The notes under the pieces: model-generated
What the model saw: only the letters and a program-made list of their open reading frames with translations
What the model was told of the DNA's origin: nothing
The model's database searches: none
Assembly: GCA_015075625.1 (NCBI GenBank)
Contig: JABTTZ010000001.1
Location: forward strand, 558,001 to 622,000
Length of the DNA stretch: 64,000 nucleotides
Direction: 5' to 3'
Origin: Anaerolineales bacterium
GTDB taxonomy: Bacteria > Chloroflexota > Anaerolineae > Aggregatilineales > UBA2796
Made by a program: the position numbers and the translations under genes
Shown here: positions 17,469 to 25,821 of the stretch, in pieces
Numbering within the stretch: position 1 is the first letter of the stretch
Layout: each line of letters opens with the position of its first letter

Positions 17469-18253
17469 CAGGCACAGACACTATCTCCGCCGCCTTTTAT
17501 GATCGGATCGCCCGTTACTACGACGCCGAAAACGAATTCATGACGGACGATCTGCCCTTCTATGCCGCGCTTGCCGAGGAAAACGGCGATCCGATCCTTG
17601 ATGTTGGCTGCGGCACGGGGCGCGTCATGCTTCATCTGGCGGGGTTGGGCTACACCGCACACGGCGTCGATGTCTCGGTGGAGATGCTCCGGCGGGGGGA
17701 ACGCCGCGCCATCGCCCGCGCCGATCTCCGTGACAAGTGTCGTTTTTTTACGGGTGACGCCGCCGCCCATCCCTACCCAACGCGCTACCCGCTGATCCTT
17801 GTCCCCTACAACGGGTTCATGCATTTTCGCACGCTTGATGGGCAGATTCAGGCGTTGAAACACTGGCGCGATCACCTCACTGAGGACGGCGTAATCGCCT
17901 TCGATCTGCCCAACGCGGGAGAGGTTTTTGCCGGCGGCGATGATGATACGCTCACCTTTGAGCGCTCTTTTACCGAGCCGGAGTCGGGCGGCATGGTGAT
18001 GCAGTTTTCGCTCAGCCGCATAGACCGCACAGCGCAAATTCAGCATATTTCGTGGGTCTATGATGAGACGGCGGCGGATGGCGTTTTGCGGCGGACGGTT
18101 GCCCCGCTCACGTTGCGCTATGTGTTCCCTGCTGAGTTCGATCTGCTGCTGAACGCCTCTGGGTTGGCAATTCAGGCACGCTATGGCGATTACGAGGGCG
18201 GCGCGTTTGAGGATGGCAGCCAACGGATGATCGTCCTCGCCGGACGGCGCTGA
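17465..18253 (+). CDS. SAM-dependent methyltransferase, class I
   Basis: Soluble Rossmann-fold methyltransferase of 262 residues. Motif I is ILDVGCGTGRVMLHLA (about residues 41-56), followed by the acidic GVDVS strand end and the post-motif LVPYNGFMHF. The C-terminal half has the beta-rich pattern of small-molecule methyltransferases (Methyltransf_25 type). The start is set at ATG 17465, which overlaps the upstream stop (ATGA). The substrate is unknown; cotranscription with a DUF2085 membrane protein offers no clear clue. Confidence 0.88.
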   Translation: MTGTDTISAAFYDRIARYYDAENEFMTDDLPFYAALAEENGDPILDVGCGTGRVMLHLAGLGYTAHGVDVSVEMLRRGERRAIARADLRDKCRFFTGDAAAHPYPTRYPLILVPYNGFMHFRTLDGQIQALKHWRDHLTEDGVIAFDLPNAGEVFAGGDDDTLTFERSFTEPESGGMVMQFSLSRIDRTAQIQHISWVYDETAADGVLRRTVAPLTLRYVFPAEFDLLLNASGLAIQARYGDYEGGAFEDGSQRMIVLAGRR

Positions 18254-18265
18254 GCAACCCACTTC

Positions 18266-19219
18266 ATGTCTTACATCCGCCTGAACGCCTCCCCCCACCG
18301 ACGCATCTTCCCGGCGAGCATGGCGGGCGGGCTTTCGCTCTTTCTCTTGGGGCTGTTCATCGCCGCTTGCGAGGTTGAGCCACTCCCCCCCGACCCCACG
18401 ATCACGCCAACGATCTACCTCCTCCCCGCCAGCCCAACGGTGAACCCCGCGCCAGTCACCCCCGCCTCGTCAGAGGGGGATGGCGGCGGCGATAGCGGCG
18501 ATGTGGCGCTTTTGGGGACACACGTCCTTGAATTCACCCCCGCCGCCCCAGAGGTGATCGGCGGGGCGACGATCACCCCGCCGCCCGCCGCCACCGAACA
18601 AAGCATCCCGATGAATTTTGTCATGGACGACGGGGTGAGCCTTGCCGGACGCTTTTACGGGGCGCCCGTCCGCCCGGCGCCCGCCTTGCTGCTCGTTCAC
18701 GGGGCGGGAGAAGACCGCCGCGTGTGGATGGAGGTTGTCCCCCTTTTGCAGCAAGGCGGGCTGAACGTCTTGATCATTGACCTGCGTGGGGCGGGCGATT
18801 CCGGCGGGCGGCTGGCGTGGGACGCCGTGCCAAGCGATTTGCGAGCGATCTTCAGCCGATTGCTGACACTGCCCGGCGTGCGCGGCGCGGCGATGGGCGG
18901 GGTGGGCATGGGTGGGACGGCGGCAATCCTTGCCTGTGCGGAGGTTGATGGCTGTCGAGGGGCGTTTGCCGTCAGCCCGCAGACGGGCGTTTTTGACCCC
19001 ACGCTGAACGAGGCGTTGACCATCTACGGGGTGCGTCCGCTGCTGCTGGCATATGGGAGCGAAGATGCCGAGAGCGCGGCGGTGGTCAGCCGCATGGCGG
19101 CGGCGGAGCGGGGGGCAATTCGCCAGTTGACCTATTCCGGCGCGGGGCAAGGGGTGGCGCTGATCACGGCTGAGTCTGCCCTTCAAGAGGCGCTGATCGC
19201 CTGGGTGCGGGGGGGGTGA
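18266..19219 (+). CDS. Alpha/beta-hydrolase-fold lipoprotein with degenerate active site
   Basis: Exported lipoprotein: hydrophobic N-terminus ending in the lipobox LFIAAC, then a Thr/Pro/Gly-rich spacer (to about residue 115) and an alpha/beta-hydrolase domain (LLLVHGAGEDRRVW, LIIDLRGAGDSGG). The nucleophile elbow, normally GxSxGG, reads GVGMGG, so Ser is replaced by Gly. The position usually GHG near the C-terminus reads GQG, so the His also seems absent. It is probably a non-catalytic relative, perhaps a binding or scaffold protein (inference). It starts 12 bases after the methyltransferase gene. Its 3' end overlaps the convergent flippase-like gene by 56 bases. Confidence 0.8.
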   Translation: MSYIRLNASPHRRIFPASMAGGLSLFLLGLFIAACEVEPLPPDPTITPTIYLLPASPTVNPAPVTPASSEGDGGGDSGDVALLGTHVLEFTPAAPEVIGGATITPPPAATEQSIPMNFVMDDGVSLAGRFYGAPVRPAPALLLVHGAGEDRRVWMEVVPLLQQGGLNVLIIDLRGAGDSGGRLAWDAVPSDLRAIFSRLLTLPGVRGAAMGGVGMGGTAAILACAEVDGCRGAFAVSPQTGVFDPTLNEALTIYGVRPLLLAYGSEDAESAAVVSRMAAAERGAIRQLTYSGAGQGVALITAESALQEALIAWVRGG

Positions 19220-20231
19220 TCGCGCCCTGTTCCTGCCCCGTCGCCTTCGCCGTGAACAACCGTCCCCGCGCCAGATAGGTGACTGCCGCCCCAACGAACA
19301 CCCCAAACCACAACTGGACAACGCGAATCACCAGCGTGGCAAAGCCCGCCTGCGCCACCCCCAACCCGATCAAGCGCTGAAGCGATCCGGTAATCGTCAA
19401 GTCAGATGCGCCAATTGCGCCGGGCATCCCAGAGAGCGATCCGGCAACGACAGAGAGGCTGATCACCAACAGCGCCTGAAAAAAAGTCGTCGCGGTGGGC
19501 GGTTGACCGATCCCCACCAGGATCAGGTAAACGCCAACGCCATCCAAGAGATTTGCCAGCGTCCCCAAGCCAACGGCAACAACCAAACTCCGCAGCCGGA
19601 CTATCTGGTAGCTGCTCTCGTAAAAGACCTCGAAACTATGGGCAAAGCGCCCGATCAGGGGGGCGGCTGTCAAGCGGTGTAGAATCCACCGACAGAGTGG
19701 GCGGATTTGGAGGATGCTGATCCCTATCACCATGAGCGCCAGCGGGATGAACACGACGCTCCAATAGGCGCTGTCGGCAAGGCTGAGCAAGCTCCAGGCG
19801 ATCAGGATCAAAACCGCCATCCCATCGGAGAGTCGTTCCGCCGCCACAACGGGGAGCGTTTGGGCAATGGGCGTCCCCGTCAGACTGTGCAAGACGAAAC
19901 TTTTCAGGACTTCCGCCGCCTTGCCCGGACTGATCGCCAGCGGAAAGCCCATGAGGAAGACTGCCGCGCTATCGCCCACCCGAATGTTTGGCACGCCGAC
20001 CAACCCGAGATAGAAATGCCATTTCAGGAAGCGCAGCGCCCAATTCCCCACCCGCAGCGCCAAAACCGGAATCATAATCAGCCAGGGGAAGGCGGTGGCA
20101 TAGCGCACCAATTGGGACACATCGCTCAGCAGCAGCACGGCGACGAAGGCAGCCGCCCCCAACCCCACACCGATCAACAAGGGGCGGCGGTACTTCCCCC
20201 ACAACATACCCATCGTACCCGTTGTACCCAT
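19164..20231 (-). CDS. Lysylphosphatidylglycerol synthase TM-region / flippase-like membrane protein
   Basis: Polytopic membrane protein of 355 residues from the LPG_synthase_TM (YbhN/AglD) family. About eight helices are visible, with conserved family segments FLMGFPLAISPGKAAEVLKS, VVAAERLSDGMAVL and GMPGAIGASDLTITG. These domains occur alone as lipid flippase-like proteins and fused in MprF; no catalytic GNAT domain is attached here. Its ATG shares a base with the stop of the upstream mechanosensitive channel gene (TGATG), so it ends a four-gene operon with the FHA proteins. Confidence 0.85.
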   Translation of the reverse strand: MGTTGTMGMLWGKYRRPLLIGVGLGAAAFVAVLLLSDVSQLVRYATAFPWLIMIPVLALRVGNWALRFLKWHFYLGLVGVPNIRVGDSAAVFLMGFPLAISPGKAAEVLKSFVLHSLTGTPIAQTLPVVAAERLSDGMAVLILIAWSLLSLADSAYWSVVFIPLALMVIGISILQIRPLCRWILHRLTAAPLIGRFAHSFEVFYESSYQIVRLRSLVVAVGLGTLANLLDGVGVYLILVGIGQPPTATTFFQALLVISLSVVAGSLSGMPGAIGASDLTITGSLQRLIGLGVAQAGFATLVIRVVQLWFGVFVGAAVTYLARGRLFTAKATGQEQGAITPPAPRRSAPLEGQTQP

Positions 20232-21268
20232 CAGACGACAATCCCCGCCAAAATGTCCATGATGCGGCGGTTGATCTGGTCTTGCTCACGGAGAAATTCC
20301 ATGTTTTCGCGGATGAAGAAATACGCCACGATATGGAGCTTGACACTGGCACTTGCCACATCGGAGAGTAGGACGGTAACGGAGGTCGGCTCAATTTTGG
20401 GGCGGCTGAGGAACATATCGCGCAGGGTGCGGGTGATTTTTGTGATCTGGTCGCTGGTGACGCCTGCCTTCAAAGTGATTGTCATTTCGATCTGGCGTTT
20501 GTTCAGCCGCGACCAATTCGTGATGGTGGATTTAGCAAGGACGCCGTTGGGGATGATCACCCGCGATTGATCGCTTTTGCGCAAGATCGAGGAGCGCAGC
20601 CCGACATGTTCTATGACGCCCTCATCGCCGCCGACCTCAATCGTATCGCCCACGACAAAGGGGCGGTCTGTGACGATGCTGGCGAAGCCAAAGAGGTTGC
20701 CGATGGTGTCTTGGGCGGCAAGGGAAACACCGATTGAGCCGATGCCCAACCCCGCCACCAGCGTATCGACATTGTAGCCCCACGCCTGCAAGACAATCGT
20801 CGTCGTCAGGATGATGATCACAAAGCGGAGCGCCACCCGCACGAAGGGGACAAGGCGTTCCTCAATGGAGACGCCGATCAAATCATTGAGGCGCTGCCCA
20901 GAGAGCGAGACGATGGTGACGGCGCGGTAACAGGCAATGGCAATGGCAATGATCACGACACTGTTCAAGATCGGGTTGATCACCCTATCGCGCTCGCGAT
21001 CCACGCCGAGGAGCGTCACCGCCAGAAGAATCCCCGCGGCAAGGATGAACCACTGAACCGGCGCGGTGAAGATGTTCAAAATTTGATCGTCCAGCGTAGA
21101 GGCAGTCCGTTCCGCCCGCCGCCGAAAGGGGCGGATGATCAGCGCCGTCAGCAAGCGCCGCAGGGCAAAGGTGATCAACAGCGCCAAAAGCGCCAGCAGC
21201 AAGCGGACGACGAATTCGCGCAGTTCGGGGGGCAACCCCTGTAAAAATGGAATGTTGTCGAGGAGCAT
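20231..21268 (-). CDS. MscS-family mechanosensitive ion channel
   Basis: Small-conductance mechanosensitive channel homologue (345 residues). Three to four N-terminal helices lead to the pore-lining TM3, GLGIGSIGVSLAAQDTIGN, and then the cytoplasmic beta domain with DRPFVVGDTIEVGG and the RSSILRKSDQSRVIIPNG strand typical of MscS. The C-terminal alpha/beta domain is complete. It relieves turgor on hypo-osmotic shock in known relatives. It is encoded between an FHA-domain gene (16-base gap) and the flippase-like gene (1-base overlap). Confidence 0.93.
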   Translation of the reverse strand: MLLDNIPFLQGLPPELREFVVRLLLALLALLITFALRRLLTALIIRPFRRRAERTASTLDDQILNIFTAPVQWFILAAGILLAVTLLGVDRERDRVINPILNSVVIIAIAIACYRAVTIVSLSGQRLNDLIGVSIEERLVPFVRVALRFVIIILTTTIVLQAWGYNVDTLVAGLGIGSIGVSLAAQDTIGNLFGFASIVTDRPFVVGDTIEVGGDEGVIEHVGLRSSILRKSDQSRVIIPNGVLAKSTITNWSRLNKRQIEMTITLKAGVTSDQITKITRTLRDMFLSRPKIEPTSVTVLLSDVASASVKLHIVAYFFIRENMEFLREQDQINRRIMDILAGIVV

Positions 21269-21284
21269 GCGTGTCTCATCCAGT

Positions 21285-21722
21285 TCATTCTAGTTCAAGG
21301 CGCAAAGTTACCAAGCCAACGCCGATCACATCTCCCGTTGTGACGACGACGGGTTCTAGCACCGGATGCCCGTTCAGCAGAGTCCCGTTGCGGCTTTTGC
21401 GGTCTTCCAACCACCACTGTCCCCCCCGTAGGGTAAGGATAGCATGTTCGCTGCTTGTGCCGGAATCGCTCAGCCGGATGGTGTTTGTGGGGGCGCGTCC
21501 CAAGCGGGTGAGCGGCAGCAGGGGAAAAATTACGCCAGGGGGCATAGTGGCATCTTCTGAGGTGAGGATCACCAAGCGCCCGCGCTTCTGGGTGCGGCTT
21601 TCCACCTCGCGGGCGGTCAGGCGCATATCCCGCCACAGAAGGGCGAACAGCGCTGATAAAAAAGCGATCAGCGCCAGCGCCCCGGCAATGCGCAAGACGA
21701 TCAGGATAATCTCAACCGTCAT
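21285..21722 (-). CDS. Membrane-anchored FHA-domain protein
   Basis: A 145-residue protein with one N-terminal transmembrane helix (about 5-27), a basic juxtamembrane stretch and a C-terminal forkhead-associated domain (about 48-140). FHA hallmarks seen are TRLGRAPTNTIRLSD, TSSEHAIL and the SRNGTLLNG loop, which together recognise phosphothreonine peptides. It resembles FhaB-type proteins found with Ser/Thr kinases, but no kinase gene is in the window. Its ATG overlaps the stop of the upstream FhaA-like gene (ATGA). Confidence 0.9.
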   Translation of the reverse strand: MTVEIILIVLRIAGALALIAFLSALFALLWRDMRLTAREVESRTQKRGRLVILTSEDATMPPGVIFPLLPLTRLGRAPTNTIRLSDSGTSSEHAILTLRGGQWWLEDRKSRNGTLLNGHPVLEPVVVTTGDVIGVGLVTLRLELE

Positions 21723-22531
21723 GAGCCTTCGGGAATGTCCTTTTTGGGGGGAAGGGTCATGGGGCGCACTTGCGTATCGGAAAAGGCGCCGTCGGCTTGG
21801 GAGGGGGCGTCATCTTCAATATAGACCAACTGCACCGCCCCCAGGCTGATCACATCGCCCGGCTTCAAGACGCACTCGGTGATTCGGTAGCCGTTGACAT
21901 ACGTCCCGCTCGTGCTTCCGGCATCAAAGAGGCTGTAGCTGCCAAAGCGTTCCCGAATTTGCGCATGGCTGCGGGAGATTCGTGGGTCATCAAGGACAAG
22001 GTGGTTATCCCGCCGCCGTCCGATGGTGGTCACGGGGCGGTTCAGGGGGTGATGAACGCCCTGATAGATTACAAAGGCAGTTTTTATTTTCTGAGGTGGG
22101 GGATTGTTGAAGGCAGCACCGGGGAGGACGATTTGTTGTGTGGAATGGGTGGGTTCTTCATGGCAGACCGCCGCCCGAAACGAACGGCGGGGGAGGGTTA
22201 GGTCGGTCAGTAGTTGGACGGCAGGGGGCTTGCGCAGGTGCAGCCCGGCGCGGCGGGCGAGTTCGGTGATACTTTTCGCCAAAAGCGATGGTAAGTCAGG
22301 CTCAGTGGCGGTGAGGGCGTTCCAATCATCGGGATGAAGGTAAACGGTGTAGCTGTGGGGGGCAATGATCGCCCCATCCGCCGTGCGTTCGGCGCTCTCA
22401 TCCATCTGGTGGGCAAGCTGTGCCGCCACCTCTGCCGGATGAAGGCAGGCGCTAAAAAGACGGGCAAAACCACCCTCAATCAACGTCTGAAGGCGTTGTT
22501 CCAGATGGGAGAGATGACTCATAGACGGCAC
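21719..22531 (-). CDS. FhaA-like protein (DUF3662 plus FHA domain)
   Basis: A 270-residue cytoplasmic protein. The N-terminal DUF3662 domain (about residues 7-130) contains FARLFSACLHPAEVAAQLAH and SYTVYLHPDDW, as in actinobacterial FhaA. A C-terminal FHA domain (about 165-245) carries TTIGRRRDNHLVL, SRSHAQI and GSTSGTYVNG. In actinobacteria FhaA works with the kinase PknB in cell-wall control. Here it heads an operon with a second FHA protein, a mechanosensitive channel and a flippase-like protein. The start could be ATG 22531 or 22522. A TATAAT hexamer lies upstream at 22560-22565. Confidence 0.9.
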   Translation of the reverse strand: MPSMSHLSHLEQRLQTLIEGGFARLFSACLHPAEVAAQLAHQMDESAERTADGAIIAPHSYTVYLHPDDWNALTATEPDLPSLLAKSITELARRAGLHLRKPPAVQLLTDLTLPRRSFRAAVCHEEPTHSTQQIVLPGAAFNNPPPQKIKTAFVIYQGVHHPLNRPVTTIGRRRDNHLVLDDPRISRSHAQIRERFGSYSLFDAGSTSGTYVNGYRITECVLKPGDVISLGAVQLVYIEDDAPSQADGAFSDTQVRPMTLPPKKDIPEGS

Positions 22532-22559
22532 GGCTCATAGGGATCAATGATGCATGATC

Positions 22560-22565
22560 ATTATA
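22560..22565 (-). promoter_or_regulatory. -10-like hexamer (TATAAT) for the FHA/MscS operon
   Basis: TATAAT on the minus strand about 30 bases upstream of ATG 22531. Confidence 0.45.
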
Positions 22566-22641
22566 CTCGGTGATGTCTCTATGACATTCAGGAAATGCTC
22601 AGAAAAGTGAAGCCCCGCACCTCTCTCCTTGGCGCGTTTAC

Positions 22642-22691
22642 GCCCGCCGCTAAAGCAGCGGGCTAAGATTAACCACCCCTACAGGGCTTGG
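22642..22691 (-). repeat. REP-like two-hairpin repeat, copy 4
   Basis: GCCCGCCGCTAAAGCAGCGG, then TTAACCACCCCTACAGGGCTTGG: the reverse orientation of the element. It is paired with a second, diverged copy 30 bases downstream in opposite orientation. Confidence 0.75.
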
Positions 22692-22720
22692 AAGGCAAAG
22701 ACGCGTTCTGTATCTGTTTT

Positions 22721-22770
22721 AAGCCCCAACGGGGTGATCAGCCATAGCGCGAGTGTTTTAACCTCGCGCC
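22721..22770 (+). repeat. REP-like repeat, variant copy 5
   Basis: AAGCCCCAACGGGGTGATCA keeps the first hairpin; the second hairpin is a variant, GCGCGAGTGTTTTAACCTCGCGCC. With copy 4 it forms a head-to-head pair. Confidence 0.55.
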
Positions 22771-22809
22771 ATGGGGCATCCGGTTACGCCCGACGTTTTA
22801 GCCCCGCGC

Positions 22810-23283
22810 CTAGTGATTGCTTTCCGCCGTCGGTTCGGCGGTTTCTGAGAGAGGGACACGCCCTTTGCACTCTAAGAAAACATCTCCCCCATTGGCAAAA
22901 ACTGATCGCAAGCCCCCAGTGATATAGGGGCGGCAACCTTCTGCCGTGATCATTATCATAAACACATCATCCCCATAGGCTCCTAGCGACCCATCAAAGA
23001 CCCCATCAGCATCCGTCCTTAAAATGAGTGGTTTAGCGTTGGTCGCCCCCTCCCACATAAATTTGGTTTGCCCACTTACCATGGTGATTTGGGCGTCTGG
23101 GATAGGGATGTCTTTGACAGGTAGGGGATACCGTTGACGCCACACGACCCGCCCTTTTACCGGACTATATCCGTACTCACAATCACAACGTCCAAGCGGG
23201 GCGATCTGACAACCGACAAGAAGGAGGGCGATAATCATGATTCCGATGGGTGCAAAACGCTGCTGATTTGTGGTAGTTCTCAT
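22810..23283 (-). CDS. Hypothetical lipoprotein (157 aa)
   Basis: Exported lipoprotein with a signal ending at lipobox LLLVGC (Cys about residue 25). The mature part begins with further cysteines (GRCDCEYG) and has a beta-rich pattern: VKGRVVWRQ, DAQITMVSG and LRTDADGVFDG look like a carboxypeptidase-regulatory/transthyretin-like module, which often binds other proteins or sugars. No closer family was recognised. It is divergent from selD with a 262-base gap that shows a TACAAT element but no other gene. Confidence 0.75.
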   Translation of the reverse strand: MRTTTNQQRFAPIGIMIIALLLVGCQIAPLGRCDCEYGYSPVKGRVVWRQRYPLPVKDIPIPDAQITMVSGQTKFMWEGATNAKPLILRTDADGVFDGSLGAYGDDVFMIMITAEGCRPYITGGLRSVFANGGDVFLECKGRVPLSETAEPTAESNH

Positions 23284-23484
23284 CAGTCTATTTCCTAATG
23301 TTGTGGAGCGCTTGCGCCCTCACCAACCCATGCGCCGTGTTCAACGGATAGCACTCCCTAAGCAGCGGGGGAATCTACCCGACGGTGATGATCTGCTCCA
23401 TAACGCTTCCCCAACGTATTGGGGATGGTGTGGTATCGGGCAGACGCCCACAGAGGATATCCCTCCCCCCTTTCGCAGACGAGG

Positions 23485-23490
23485 TACAAT
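23485..23490 (+). promoter_or_regulatory. -10-like hexamer (TACAAT) for selD
   Basis: TACAAT about 55 bases before the selD ATG at 23546. Confidence 0.35.
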
Positions 23491-23545
23491 CGCACCCCGA
23501 ATCCAAATGTACAGATAGGCATTTAATGGTAGAGGATAGTGTTCC

Positions 23546-24598
23546 ATGACGGTATTACCCGAAGTCAGACTGACCGCCTTAGCCACCTGTGCCGGCTGCG
23601 CGGCGAAACTCTCGCCGGGCGATCTCGCCCATGTGCTGCATCCGCTGGCGGCGTCTTTTAACGCGGTGGATCATCCGGCGCTGTTGGTTGGTCTAAGCGC
23701 CCCCGACGATGCTGCCGTGTACCAACTTTCTGAGGATCAGGCGATCATCTCAACGGTGGATTTCTTCCCCCCTGTCGTAGATGATCCCTACAGTTTCGGG
23801 GCGATTGCCGCTGCCAACGCCCTCAGCGATATCTATGCGATGGGCGGCGAAGTCCTCTTTGCGATCAATCTTGTCGCCTTTCCCGAAACGCTTGATCTTG
23901 CCATCCTCAGTGAGATTCTGCGCGGCGGCGCGGATCGCGTGCGGGCAGCAGGGGCGGCAATCGCTGGCGGGCATACGATCAAGGACGACGAGCCGAAATA
24001 TGGCTTAGCGGTGACGGGGCTGCTACACCCCGCACAGATCATCACGAAAGGCGGGGCAAAGCCCGGCGATGTCCTCATCCTGACGAAACGGTTAGGGACG
24101 GGCGTGATCACAACGGCGCTCAAGCGCGATCTTGCCGATCCGCGTCACGTTGATTCCGCTGTGGCGGGGATGATGACGCTTAACCGAGCAGCGGCGCGGG
24201 CGGCGCGGGCAGTAGGCGTTCACGCTATGACCGATATCACGGGCTACAGCCTGATGGGGCATGGGCGGGAGATGGCGGCGCTGAGTGGGGTGGATTTGCT
24301 GATCGATTTTGCTGCGCTGCCCTTCCTTCCGGGTGCGGAGGCATATGCCGAGGCGGGCTTGTTCCCCGGCGGGGCAATGAACAATGTAAACTTTTACACC
24401 CAGTGGGTGACGGTGGAGGCAGCGCTCCGCGACGATCAACGGATGCTGCTGTTCGATCCGCAAACCTCCGGCGGACTGCTCATCGCCCTTCCGCCAGAGC
24501 GCCTTCCGGCGTTCGTGGGCGAATTTACTAAAGAGGGTGGCGAGTATTGGCAAATTGGCACGGTGCAGGCGGGGTCTGGACGGATCATCGTTCGCTAG
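23546..24598 (+). CDS. selD: Selenide, water dikinase
   Basis: Makes selenophosphate from selenide and ATP, the donor for selenocysteine and for selenouridine in tRNA. The N-terminal active-site loop reads TCAGCAAKLSPGDL: the essential Cys and Lys of the family are present, while the second Cys/Sec position is Ala, so this is a Cys-type (not selenoprotein) enzyme. The nucleotide-binding segments AIISTVDFFPPVVDDP, NALSDIYAMGG and AGGHTIKDDEPKYGL are intact, and the length of 350 is normal. AGAGGA lies 9 bases upstream of the ATG. No selA, selB, selC or selU gene is in the window. Confidence 0.95.
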   Translation: MTVLPEVRLTALATCAGCAAKLSPGDLAHVLHPLAASFNAVDHPALLVGLSAPDDAAVYQLSEDQAIISTVDFFPPVVDDPYSFGAIAAANALSDIYAMGGEVLFAINLVAFPETLDLAILSEILRGGADRVRAAGAAIAGGHTIKDDEPKYGLAVTGLLHPAQIITKGGAKPGDVLILTKRLGTGVITTALKRDLADPRHVDSAVAGMMTLNRAAARAARAVGVHAMTDITGYSLMGHGREMAALSGVDLLIDFAALPFLPGAEAYAEAGLFPGGAMNNVNFYTQWVTVEAALRDDQRMLLFDPQTSGGLLIALPPERLPAFVGEFTKEGGEYWQIGTVQAGSGRIIVR

Positions 24599-24616
24599 GC
24601 GCGTGGATTGCCTTCT

Positions 24617-24664
24617 AAGCCCCGAAGGAGTGGTCAGCCTTAGCCCGCTGCTTTAGCGGCGGGC
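24617..24664 (+). repeat. REP-like two-hairpin repeat, copy 6
   Basis: AAGCCCCGAAGGAGTGGTCA plus GCCCGCTGCTTTAGCGGCGGGC, between the convergent selD and ruvB genes. Confidence 0.8.
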
Positions 24665-24684
24665 GACCTCACAAGGGGTCGCCC
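24661..24684. terminator. Hairpin between convergent selD and ruvB
   Basis: GGGCGACC ... GGTCGCCC, an 8-bp perfect stem overlapping the end of the REP-like copy. It is likely to act as a bidirectional terminator, although no long T run follows. Confidence 0.4.
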
Positions 24685-24735
24685 TTCGGATACGTTCTTT
24701 ACTCTTTAGGACAAGGCGGGCTGCGCCCCACCAGT

Positions 24736-25761
24736 CTAAAACAACGGGGGCTGTCCTGTGTCGTCGTCTGCGCCGTCGTAAGGAAGCCCCAGATGGGCGT
24801 AGGCACGTTTCGTAACCATCCGCCCACGTGGGGTGCGATCTAGAAACCCTAATTGAATCAGATACGGTTCGCAGACATCCATGATCGTATCGGACTCCTC
24901 GCTGATTGAGGCGGCGACAGTCTCCAAACCGACGGGACCGCCGCCTTTATCAATGATCGCCAACAGGACACGGCGATCAATGTCATCCAGCCCTAGTTTG
25001 TCCACGTTGAGCAGGGCGAGAGCATCATCTGCCATAGTCTGGGTGACCACCCCCTTACCGCGCACCTGAGCGTAATCGCGGACGCGCTTGAGCAGCCGCA
25101 GCGCAATACGCGGCGTTCCCCGCGCACGGTTGGCAATCTCCACCGCGCCGGCCTCCTCAATGGGAATCTTCAGCGTTTCGGCAGCGCGGGTGACAATCAG
25201 GCGCATTGCTTCCGCCCCGTAAAAATCGAGGCGGTAGATTGCCCCAAAGCGCGAACGCAGCGCCGAGGTGAGCAGCGCCAAGCGCGTCGTCGCCCCGATC
25301 ACGGTGAATTTGGGAAGGTTTAGCCGGACGTTTTTCGCGGCGGGACCCTTCCCCACAACAAGATCGAGGACGAAATCTTCCATCGCCGGATAGAGAATCT
25401 CGGCAACCGCCTTGCCCAAGCGATGAATTTCATCGATGAACAGAATGTCCCCTTCGCGCAGGTGGGTAAGAATGGCGGCGAGGTCACCCGCCCGTTCCAC
25501 CGCCGGACCCGCCGTCGGGCGGACGTTCACACCCATCTCTTTGCCCATCACATTGGAAAGCGTCGTCTTGCCAATGCCGGGCGGTCCGTAAAAAAGGATG
25601 TGATCGAGCGTTTCCTTCCGCGTTTGTGCCGCCCCAACAAGAATTTTCAGATTTTCCACTACCCGTTCTTGCCCAATCACTTGGGCAAGCGTCTGGGGAC
25701 GAAGGTTCTGATCCTGATCGTCGGGGCGGCGTTTGGGGCTGAGGAGGCGATTATCGGTCAT
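24736..25761 (-). CDS. ruvB: Holliday junction DNA helicase RuvB
   Basis: AAA+ motor of the RuvAB branch-migration complex in recombination repair. The chain of 341 residues has Walker [13 protein letters not shown], Walker [11 protein letters not shown], sensor 1 [20 protein letters not shown] and the C-terminal winged helix ending [13 protein letters not shown]. The N-terminal [15 protein letters not shown] is typical. ruvA and ruvC are not adjacent. The nitroreductase gene lies about 60 bases upstream on the same strand. Confidence 0.97.
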   Translation of the reverse strand: MTDNRLLSPKRRPDDQDQNLRPQTLAQVIGQERVVENLKILVGAAQTRKETLDHILFYGPPGIGKTTLSNVMGKEMGVNVRPTAGPAVERAGDLAAILTHLREGDILFIDEIHRLGKAVAEILYPAMEDFVLDLVVGKGPAAKNVRLNLPKFTVIGATTRLALLTSALRSRFGAIYRLDFYGAEAMRLIVTRAAETLKIPIEEAGAVEIANRARGTPRIALRLLKRVRDYAQVRGKGVVTQTMADDALALLNVDKLGLDDIDRRVLLAIIDKGGGPVGLETVAASISEESDTIMDVCEPYLIQLGFLDRTPRGRMVTKRAYAHLGLPYDGADDDTGQPPLF

Positions 25762-25821
25762 GGTCAGGTGTTCTAATTGCCATGAGCAAAGTATAGACGA
25801 ATACAGATGAGTCCACCACTT

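Noticed and set aside
17414-18298. 294-codon minus-strand open frame opposite the methyltransferase
   Set aside because: Antisense shadow; the plus-strand frame has intact SAM-binding motifs and ATGA coupling.
18470-19321. 283-codon minus-strand open frame opposite the hydrolase-like lipoprotein
   Set aside because: Antisense shadow; Arg/Gln/Pro-rich without motifs.
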